This document shows positions 10,495 through 22,400 of a stretch of 64,000 nucleotides of DNA, piece after piece. Below the pieces are notes generated by a model. That model was not told the DNA's origin and searched no databases. It worked only from the letters and a program-made list of their open reading frames with translations. The stretch comes from Prostheceraeus crozeri. Taxonomy: Eukaryota; Platyhelminthes; Polycladida; Euryleptidae. Position numbers and translations under genes: made by a program. Numbering within the stretch: position 1 is the stretch's first letter; the number at the start of each line of letters is the position of its first letter. The stretch is taken from positions 1-64,000 of the forward strand of contig CAJQUW010006387.1 in assembly GCA_907163375.1 (NCBI GenBank), read 5' to 3'.

Positions 10495-13400
10495 CTACAA
10501 AAGAAAGAAATCTGTGATGAAATACAGTCCTGTGCAGAATATTAGCATACTTCGTATAATAGCCAACATTTTTAAAAAAAGTTACTTATTTCTGTAGAAA
10601 TTCGAGCTGTTGATAACTATGGCATTCTGATATTACAAATAGCTCATTGGGAATCCCAAAGAGCAAAACCAATGGTATATTACAGTATAAGCAGTTCATG
10701 CAGTTCATTTCTTGAGTTGGTTGCATATCTTGTTTCTCGTCATTTATCATCTTACGATGGGTAGAAATCGGGATATTTCAACAGAGAAGGTTTCTCGAAT
10801 GGCAATTTTACATCAAGAAGGACTAACGCAGAAGCAAATCGCTGAAAAACTTCATGTTAATAGCCGCCCCTTGAAGCGCTATCAATCTACTGGTACATTT
10901 TCGCCGAAGCGTCGAACAGGCGGACCGCGATCAACTTCGTTGGCAACTGATCGATTAATTCGCCGCCTTGCAGTTGCTCAGCCGACCTCAACATCGACTT
11001 TTATTGCTTCTCAGCTTCCATTACATGCACCTGTGAGTTCATCTACGGTTAGAAGAAGACTGAAAGCTTACCGCCCGGCAGCTAAACCAAGATTGAGTTC
11101 CAAAAATATCAAGGACAGACTTGCCTTTTGCCATAAATATCGTCACTGGACCGAAAACGACTGGAGGAAAGTTATGTTCTCCGACGAAACAATGGTTCGG
11201 CAATTTAGTTCGTATTGTCAGCATGTTCGAAGACCTCCTGGGAAAAGATGCGATCAAAGATACACATCTTCAACTGTTAAGCATGCAACTTCTGTGATGA
11301 TCTGGGGCTGCATAGCTGCGTCTGGACGAGGAGGATTATGGATTTCGCCAACCAAAGAAACCATCACAGCGAATACTTATCTATCGATTCTTCAAGAGAA
11401 GCTTCCTTTGTTTATGGAACTTCGCGGATGCACTTGCTTTCAGCATGATGGGGCACCGGCCCATAGTGCATAGAAAGTGAATAACTGGCTCAATGTTGTG
11501 TGAGAACGGCTGCACTTCATTGAGCGACTGGCCCGGTAGCTCGCCGTATTTAAACGTGGTAGAGAACTGTTGGACATTGTTAAAGATGAAAGTCTCATTG
11601 CTGAAGCCGATATCTCGTGTGGATCTGATAAATAAAGTCAAGCACGTTTGGACACACGAAATTACTCAGGAGTACTGCGAGCGTCTTGTGGATTCCATGC
11701 CTCAACGAATCAACGCGGTTCTGTTAGCTAAAGGTCACCATTCCAAGTATTGAATAAACAAAGAGTGTCCGAAGAGTTTTCAAGGAAAACAATTGTTGAT
11801 TTCCCATTTCCTAACATTGTTATATTGTTTTGTTCCTTCATTAGAGATCAATATTAGCAAAAAAGTGACTTTTGAAAAAATATGCTAATATTCTGCACAG
11901 GACTGTATGTTATAGGTCTACAAGATTATTACTTGCGAAAATATGTGAGAATAACGCGTGAAACTACGCATTCAATAACTAATACTAAGCATACGGCCAA
12001 CCAAATATTTCCAATGCGCCATCCATCAATATAGCTGTGAGACGCAATACACTGCCTCATCTAAAAGTGGACATGGCACACCTGCAGCCAATAGACCGTA
12101 CAAGGAAGTGCATGGAGCATGGAGTAATTCCATAGCAGGTAGTGTCGACTAAAAAAAGTATCGGTATATGTACACTGAAATGTTTTACATCCAAAGATTA
12201 AGATAATCTTTTAATTGAGGTCATTGTTTTGATTGTTATTTTGCTCTACCAGTGGCAGGTTGCTTGTGATATGATCACGCTTGAGAAAATAATATTGAGG
12301 TTACAGCATGAAAGTAATAGGAACCTATCGAATTGCTAATTTAACAAGCATTACCTCTCCAAGGCTGTGATGACACGGAGGATCTGTAGGAAACTATCAT
12401 TCCTTTTGCATTGCTATCATGATCAGTCAATTCCGTGGTAATTTCTTCAAAATTGCAAAAACTTGGACATCTCACATTTGGAAACAATTCCAACGAGTTC
12501 ATTTAATAAAATCGAAAACTGCATACACATTGGGGATTTAATAAATGCCTAGTTCGTTCTCTGCCTAATATGCCATGATTAGAAGGTCCCCTCTGCTGAT
12601 GTTAGCAAAGCTCAATATTTGCTAGCGCGAGCGCTTTCGAACTCCGTCGGACATCATAATCATGCGCCTAATGATTTGTTCGAGATTCACATGAAACAAT
12701 GAAAAGTGTTCATCAGATCTATGACAATAGTCTCTTTACGAAATCATTCAATGATAATATAATACTGATTAAAGATCAGAGTGATATGCATAGAAAGCCG
12801 AAATTAATTGAAGGAAAAAAATACATGCCATTAAGGATTATAATACTGCATCATGAGAAGATCTGAAGTCAACTTTAGTCTTGTTGCCCGAACCCAGCTT
12901 CTTTGTCTAGATGGCTTCTTTAGTGATCCGTTGCCGCCCATGTTTCGCCCCATCAATACTACGCATGTCGTCAAAAGACATCATGTGACCATCGAATTGC
13001 TCGAATCAATAACATGCTTAACGACTTTTGACGTCCATGTCCCTTACTGCTCTTTGGTGATCTACCTAATATACTGACTCTATGGCATGGAGTGTGACCC
13101 ATTATACAACAGCTGTGGCGAATAGGCACTTTGAAAATTGAGTTCATTGAACCACAAATAAACTTCTATGTGCATATCTTACCATCAAACAAATTCAAAT
13201 ATTCTCGTCATTATTATCTCGGATCAGCACTAACCAGTCAGTTGGGCGGATAAAAGAAAGTACACAGTATTGAAATTGCATTATAAATTTTCAAAGCAAT
13301 GTCGATAAATGTCTAAAGTTATTCTGATATCGTTGACATTAAAATCAAATTACAATAATCAATGATTAACTTAAGTAAGATGATGACAGATATTTCGCTG

Positions 13401-16400
13401 TGTAATCATTGACGCCAGTTAAAGATAGTGTGTGTGATGCAGAATCAAGAAATGATCAGTATGGTGAGAGCAAGATTCGATAGAAGTGACAATGGAACAC
13501 TGAAATCAACTGACGAAGATGCGATACGTGAGCAGTGCAACAATATAAGTGATGAGAGCTAGCAAAAGAAGGAATAGGGTCAGTGAAAAGAGAACTTACA
13601 ATGCAAAAGAATGACAAAAAATGTAAAAAAAGCACAAGCAAAATGGAGCGAACTTAAAGACAAATTTTACTATTCATATAACTTTTATGTTCTTGTCACG
13701 ACAGCCATTGTTCATTTTGTCATGTTACACGTATAGTAATTACCGTATTTCTATGAATATGAGACGCCCTTGAATAAGGGACGCATGTACAAAAAATAGA
13801 CTGCTATAGACATATTGCATGCAGGCTATTGTAATGTGGTAGCTACATCCGCCTGAGCGATTATTAGGCCTACTTATCTTAGTAAAATAAGTCAGTCTAC
13901 TAGTAAATACCGGGCATCATGACCAATATTGTGTAATATATAAGGCTTCTTGTTGTTGTACATGCAGTACATGCATGTTGTAGATACGTACATGCAGGCC
14001 TACTTAAGGTTACTTCATCTACCATTTAAGGAGGCATTATACGGTAGCTTCCTTTGCATTTGGAGTCATGTACCGGTCGGTAACTTTTGCTGTAAATACT
14101 ACTTGATTATTGGTATTTTCGTTTCGGTAAATTCAGATCTAGTCTACATGTATAGTGGCCAACATGTACTGGTATATGAATGTATTAGATGAGTCTACAA
14201 GATATGCTACTACAAACCATAAAACTCCTTTCATTTCCAAAATATCTGAATTATGATAAAGCGTATATATGTAAGAAAAATTACTGGCGAAATTTGCCCA
14301 TGACATAGGCCTAAGTGAGGAATGCAAAGGTTACCTAAGAGAATAGTAGCAAAAAACTAAGTCATCTTTTTCTGATGAAAGCATGAAAACTTGAACATTT
14401 GATAAATAAGAGACGCCCTTGAATAAGAGACGCATCAATCAGGGATCTGAAAAAAAATAAGAGACGCGTCTCTTCTTCAAAGAAATACAGTAATCGTGTC
14501 CATGTGTCATCCACCACACACGCCCTTGAATAAGAGACGTGTCTCTTATTCAAAGAAATACGGTATTCAAAAAAATGACAAAAATATCTATCCACTTCAA
14601 TCATATCAACTAGCAAGGTACCGCATCATCCTGGATTCTGCAAAGCCTGACATTCTGCAATTATCCGACATTTTAAGATCTGTACATGTAAATCTCTACA
14701 GGAAGTGTCCCTCCTTACCTCTTCATAAATTTTGTCATTATCCACGAAGTCGTTTTCTCTCCGAGGAAGGATATGGATGTGAACATGCTGAAAAGGAGAA
14801 ATCTTGTGGAGCTGATTGTCTAGTAGAGAAGGCTAAAAAATTAATGGTTTACGGGGGCTTAGACGATGCTGACATAGTCAGACTTTAATCTGGAGGCCTG
14901 TGATCTTTCAGTCCGGATGCCCTTCCTGACGACTTCCAAGTGACACTCTCGGGGCTCGAACTCTGGACCGAAAGATCGCTAGGCCAAGTACTTCACCACT
15001 GTGCCACGGAGACCACTTGTTCAATAATTTACATTCATCATGATACAATTACCGCTTAATAATCGTAAATGAATGTGAAACGGCACTAATATGTCACTAA
15101 CGCAATAATTGGAATAAGACCATACATGTCAATGGAGGATAAGAAATTATGCATACGAAGAATAAACATCCAAGTTCTCTAACATCTTACTTAAATGATT
15201 AAAAGGCATGCATATTTTATCCTTTCAATTCTTTTTAACTTTCTAAACTTCTCCAATTTTTTGAAACTGTTTTGTGCGAGTTGCCCTATGTTAACAAGGT
15301 TATCTACAGCATACTTCCTCCGTCGCAAAACAGCAGTTTTAGCTTTTGTTATTCCTTATAAGACCTGCAAGCAAGGCTTTCTTGGCTTTATATCCCAGCC
15401 TGAAATTGAGATTGCACGCAACATAAAAAACTCTGGTAGACCGCCATGGTTGCCTATTTTACAGCCTCTCCGCTTTACTGACGGTCTGTTGTTCATCTCT
15501 GTCAAAAACATGCATCAATCAGTTCCGCATTCCATCTTTCACTTGCGCGCTCCGCAGCAAAGGCTTCATCATATCGATGTCTCAGTTATCCAACAGTAGT
15601 TTCACTTTAATTTCAATGCAACTTTCAGAATGTATTTTGTTAAGAATTATTTTTTCATTTCATTTGTAACATTTATCTTTGTGTTGTCCGCTCCACGAGT
15701 TTCATAACTGGGGCGTTTACTTCAAAATAAACGTCTTTATTATTATTATTATCAATATTCGTTGATCTTCTACCTTTTAAAGCTGTTAATTAGCAAGATA
15801 TCTAACTTGAACCACAGAGCCATTTACAACGCGATGTCTAAAATTCGTTGTCTCCACTGACATTTTAAAGCCTATTTCGACGACCTATATTGATTCAATT
15901 GGTAAATATAGCGCAAAGAAATCGGACGATTCTTTTTGAAACATCCTGTATAGTTTCCTTTCATATTCCTGTGTATATAGCACGCAGTAGTCTGCATCAG
16001 GCAATTTTGCTGAAAATATGCTGCACATGTCATTTATCCATGCCGAATGGAGCTTTTATAAAAATATGACTGTAGTCTAGTATCCGGTCGTATAGTGTGG
16101 ATGGCATTCACAATAAGCGTCAGATATCCGACCGAAACAGGATGTTACTAGACATCCGGTGCTTCCGTACATAAGACAAAGAACCCATCTATCGACTGGC
16201 ATAGTTAGCTCAATTTACTGTCATGACTACCGAAATAAAATATTAGTTTGTTGCGACAGTAATTCGTTTTTGTCTTTCCAAATATGTCGATGATAATTGA
16301 ATTTCAGTTCCTTTGAATTCCTCACTAAATATTTGAAAATGCTAATTCAACTACATATCCAAAATTTTACTCAACTATGCAGTTCAGATTTATTTATTTA

Positions 16401-19400
16401 TTATACGAACAGATTCAAGTGACATTTATGTCCGAAGACTTCAAGGGCACTTTCTACGGTGAAACAGTCATCAACAGTCAAAGATTAAGGGTCAACAGGA
16501 CAAGGGAAGCAGAAGAAGGAGCAAAGCTCAAGATAAGTAGGCAATGCGCAGGAGTTCAACCTTCAGGTGTCTCTTGAAGGATGAAATGGATGAAGTTGTC
16601 TTAAGGCTTGTCGGCAGGTTATTCCAGATACGAGCAGCCGCAATCGGAAAGGCACGAGCTCCGACGGTCCTCAGGCGGGAGGAGGGATCAACAGGTCATC
16701 ATTAGAAGCGGATCGGAGATTACAGCGTGTGGGATTGCAGGACACAGATTGAAGCATGGAGCACATGTAGGAAGGAGCTGAACCGCGAATGCATTTGAAG
16801 GCGAAAACTGCCAGGCGATAGGTAATCCTATAGCGAATCGGTAACCACTGAAGGGATCGTAGTAGAGGGGTCACGTGGTCGCGGGAGCTGGTATTGAACA
16901 GAATTCGCGCACCTGCATTAAGAATTGATTGAAGCTTGCAGAGGGAATTGTCTGGTAGGCCATAAAGTAGACTGGAGCAAAATCGAGCCGGGAGTGAACG
17001 AGGGAAACCATGAGAGTGTTTAAAACCGGTAGAGGAAGGAAGCGACGGAGTGAGCAAAGCTGGCGAAGTGCACCAAAACATTTGGAGACCGTGCTAGAAA
17101 TGTGGTGTTGCATGGACAGACAGGGATCAAGAATGACCCCGAGATTGCGGATTTTGTTAGTCGGAGTGATGTAGTCTTGTTGTCCGATAATAATAGGAGA
17201 CTGTGGAACAAGATTGCGGCGTCTTTTAGAGGTGAGCCACATGATTTCAGTCTTACTGGCGTTAAGCAAGAGACGATTGCTCGCTAGCCAGTCGTGAACA
17301 GCAGATAAGCAGTTGGACATCTTGTTGGAGAGGACATGGATCTGGGATGGATGACAGGAGCCGTAGATTTGGATATCATCAGCATACATATGGTAGGAAA
17401 GACCATGAGATGTGATAATATTGGGAAGGTCAGACGTGTACAGGAGAAACAAGATAGGGCCAAGCACGGAGCCTTGAGGGACCCCATGAGACGACGAAAC
17501 TGGAGATGAAGTGGAGGTGTCACACACTACAGAATAGGATCGATCCGTAATAAATGATGCGAACCAGGAAAGGACCTGTCCATGCAGGCCAAACGAGACT
17601 TCGAGGCGACGGAGAAGTATGTCATGGTGGACTGAGTCAAATGCAATGCCTATGATCTTCATCGCATATCATTATTGCATCATTGTGCATCTCTATATCA
17701 GAGATTTGCATCTAAATTTCATTTGAATTATTTTCTAAGGTAATTGCAAGCTTGAAAATGAACCGGTCGTTACCGTCCGAAACATCGCGTAACAACATGA
17801 ATTATTTTGCTGTAAAACGGCATTCCTTTATTGTCTTGCGAGTACTAGTGCCACAGGAAAAACAGAAATGCATAAAATTAAGTCTTTGATATCAACTGCA
17901 GCAATATTTGCAAAGAAAATGAATTATTACCAAAATACACGAACACAAAACTTCATGACAAGAATTTCAACGACAAAATCTTTGTAGACTAGTCGAAGTG
18001 CAGAAGTGGCACATGCTATCACCTCTTTAAGGAGTAGATTTGCACCATTGGTTTGATTGTCAAAGATGTTTTCATGGCCAAGCTAATCCGATGATTGGAT
18101 AGGTTTAAACTGATTCATTGCTTATTCCTTATCATTCTTTGTGGATGGTACATCCATTATATAGTGATTTTGATCGGCAAATCTTGGTTTACGAGCGCTG
18201 AGCTAATTTCGTGGTCGGGCTAATTTCACTGTCCGCTCATTTGAAAGTTTCAGTCCCTTTTTCTCAGAAAATAGGGCGCTTTTGTGGTGGCGCATGCTGA
18301 AACGCCTAAAAATATGGAACAGACAGGTTTTCAGAAGTAACACACGTATATTACAAATTGTCGGGCTGGGTAGAGTTGAATACACCTCAAAGACGTAGAT
18401 AACAAATTATAATTTCTCATCGTTCAATAATGCAGAACTGATAACATATTGTTGAATGTATCTATATCTAGTCAATGTAATTAAAATTTCACATTTTCTA
18501 TGTTAATTTGTTGACATAAATTTTAGTATTGAATGAATTCAAATCGTTTAACATTAGATATTTAACATTATACTGATATAACTACGACATCTGTACTACC
18601 ACGGAAAATGTAGCATGAGGCGAAGCCGAGTGCTACATCTCTCTATGGTAGTACAGATGGAGTAGTTATATCACTATTATCAAACGATCAATAAATGTCA
18701 ATGAACTCTATGGACCAGTGACGATATAGACAATCTGCTAAGAACACAAACGTGGTTGGCTTTCCATGGCATCCAAAGTCCTAGTAGATAGCCTATCCAA
18801 TATTGATGTCATGCATTTCCATAGAAATTAACAATACCATAGAAAGTACTATTATCTACTTCTATGTGCATTTCCTTCATTTGAATTTCAAGTGAACCGA
18901 TATTTAACTGGCATTTGCATGAGGTGTAGCCTGTACATTAACAAGCATTTGAAATAATGGCTAAAAGACAATTCGTAAATACAGATGCAAATGACCTACT
19001 CAAGATCAAATGTGCGAAGAGAACTGTTTACCAGCAAAATTCTGCCTACAACTCATTTTTAGCCTTTATGCGTTACAAAGATCTGAACGTAGATGTAAAA
19101 GAATTATCCTTTAAAGATCTTGACGAAATGTTAAGAGATTTTTGCATTTCACTACACAAAGGGGAAGAATTATACAAAAGAAATACGTATCTATCACTAC
19201 GGCAATCATTGAGAAGAAAATTGGAGGATGTGATGGACAGGAAAGTTGATATTATAAAAGATGAAAACAACTTTCCATTGTCCATCGAAATTTTTCAATG
19301 TCTTTTGAAAAAAGTAAAGGCAGATGGCCGTGGGGACACAGAGCACTATGACCAAATAAATGAAAAAGACTTTTCATTGATTTCAAGCAGGCTTGATATA

Positions 19401-22400
19401 AATGTACCACAACAACTTCAGTGACTTGTATTTGTCGTTATTGGTTTGTTTTTTGCAAGAAGAGGGAATGAAAATCTGGATGGAATGAAAAAAGATGATT
19501 TTGGGTTCAAATTGACAGAAAATGGAAAGAGGTACATACATTTGAAAAAAGATGAGCTTACCAAAAACCATCGTCAAAATGACCCGGAGAAATCTAATGG
19601 CGGATTGATCGTTGAAACCAATTTATTAAATTGTCCGTATTCTATAGTTTTGCATTACATAAAGAAATTAAATCTTCTTAAACAGGTATTTTTGGCAACG
19701 TCCAAGGGATTCATTTTGCATTGACGACGAAACGTGGTTCGAAAATAGAAAGATTGGTGTAAATACTATCAAAGATTACATGTCAAACATAAGTAAATTT
19801 TGCAATTTAAGTAAAACTTACACAAATCATTGTCTCAGAGTTTCATGTTGCTCTATATTACGTACTAAACATGCTGAAAATGATACAAAAAACGTAAGTG
19901 GACATGTTAGCAATTCTGGGTTAGGTATATACAAACGAGTTCAGCAGAAGAAAAAAATTGAGATGTCAATGGACTTAGCCAAAGCCATGAATAATCACAA
20001 TGAACAAAACCAGATAAATTGCAAAGAAACAGATGAACTGATGAATGATGAAAATGACAAATTAATTCTTAACGAGGCAATCAAAATTGATGCATCTACA
20101 AACATACAGAATACATTGAATAAAAAAATTCCACGAGGATTCAACAATAGCAATGTCAATACTCGCTTCGGTCGTTCTACATTTTCAATGTCGTATAGAC
20201 ATCGTAATGGCGTCATCAAGGTCTTACCTTTACAGTTTGTCCAGCAAGTGGTCCATCTTGACAGGTAACGGTCAATGAGGATGTGTTGTAGTATGTTTGC
20301 AGCTTGTGGGCTATTACTTGGGCACTCCGGTACAGATCACTAATTTCCGCTTCAGTTAGGTTGCAAAGACGAGGAACTGACCTGATCGGCGAAACTAGCA
20401 CATGGCCTTCGACGACGGGACTCAAATTAACGAACGCAAAACTGTAGACTGATTGAAAGAAAACATGGTGACCACTGATGGAGTTTTCACCAAATTCAAA
20501 ATTCTGATCACAATTTGGCGATCGAGGCAAAAGAGTGATGGATGGATACAAATCAGTCCGCCGTTGAGTCATGACAGGCATATTCTGACGAACGCTGTCT
20601 ATTTTCTGAAAAATGCATTTGACAGTCAACGCCAACTTGTAACACTAATTCTCTTAGTCAATCTATGTAGCGCAGCTTCTATTCAGAATCAATACATGCA
20701 CTGAAAAAAGTATCTATATTTCTCATCGATGGTAGAATTGTCCAAAGCATTTACTGTATTTGACCCCAGGACGCGACACCAGAATCAAGCATGCATCACT
20801 GGTGATTCTCAATTTCAAGGTCCGGCTCTAATTCCCGGTCTATTTTCTTAAAATTAAGCAATCATTTGAATACGTTTGTAAATAGCTACAAAAAACAACT
20901 ATACATAGCGAGACAGATAATTAAAACATCCATGTCACTAACCAAATGCAATTTTGCAATACTCAAACGCGTGCTTTCGCTTTAAACCGTAATTATGACT
21001 CAATCCTGCAAAGGAAATTTTGCGTTGTCAATAACTATCTCTCCGATAAAACACTTCTAGGTTACACCACGCGCGATTACACGAGCGCGAAGCGCCAGTT
21101 TAATGGATAGTGGTGAAACCGAATTGTCGCCACAGTTTTCTGCAAAACTAAATTACTTCCTCGATGTATGAAGTTGTATGAATCATACAGACCGTTTCAT
21201 AAATAATTGCACAAAAAAGTTAGCCATTTTCAAATGTAATTTTCGTGTTGAAGTCTTGGTTCAATTTCAATAAACGATATACCATATAAAACCTTATGTT
21301 CCATAGATTATTCTGGCAAATATTTCGAATTCTTGATCCGCGCACACACAAAGGCTTGGCGTCAGACTGAGACTCGCCACTTGTTCACAAACAATAGCAA
21401 TCTATTCACGTCGTAGTTGCTGCAACCGATAAGTGAATCGACAAGACTTTCAGCAACTCATTCAATGATGACGGGAAACGGAGCAGTCTGATTGACATGA
21501 TCAGCTATGATATGATCATGAATAATTCTTCTAATCACTAATTACTTCATTTAATTAGGTACATCGCACTGTTTCCTAAATCAAGCAATTGTCTCGGCTG
21601 ACCAAGTGAATAAGTTCAGCAATCAATTAAATGAGCTTCAGCAGCCTGTGCGGTTAAATTTGATGAGAATAAGCAAGAGATAAAAGAGCTTTTCGGGTTG
21701 TGCAACGATTTAGGAAATAGACTGTAGATATCGGACGTGTGACCGATGATTTCTGAAACCGTTTCTAAACTATCGACAGACAGAATTTCATTGTCTGTAT
21801 AGGTTTGTCAGTTTGTGACAGTCTCAGAGCGCTAGATTTCTATCCAAGATTTAGTCCGGCAGCCAGAACGAGTTTCTGCAGGGAACGAGGCCGACAGTGA
21901 GACTTTCACAGAATGATGTACACCTCATAGTCCGGCAGCCAGAGCGAGTTTCTGCAGGGAACGAGGCCGACAGTGAGACTTTCACAGAATGATGTACACC
22001 TCATAGTCCGGCAGCCAGAGCGAGTTTCTGCAGGGAACGAGGCCGAAAATGAGACTTTCACAGAATGATGTACACCTCATAGTCCGGCAGTCAGCACGAG
22101 TTTCTGCAGGGAACGAGGCCGACAGTGAGACTTTCACAGAATGATGTACACCCATGCCTACTACGAATCTGCACATCTGCCGAGTTCTAGTGAGTTCCTC
22201 TTCTTGTCAGACAGGATCAAAGAAAAACACATGTAAATCCTATGGGGCGCAGATTGCAGTTTTTGGTTAAAATTAAATTTTCTATGTTTTCTCTGATTAA
22301 ACGAAAAAGTACTCGGCCTAAAGTCATGATTTTTGGCATGGAATGTCTTCAGGTCATTTTCTATGATGTACATGTGCTATTATCATGCATTTAATCGGCA

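Noticed and set aside
14950-15019. Functional tRNA gene
   Set aside because: A and B boxes are present, but no full cloverleaf can be drawn and a SINE-type tail follows.
20228-20605. Separate FHIT gene next to a NIT1 gene
   Set aside because: The same exon codes for the Nit C-terminus in frame with Fhit, and all other exons join in phase 0 in Nit-then-Fhit order.
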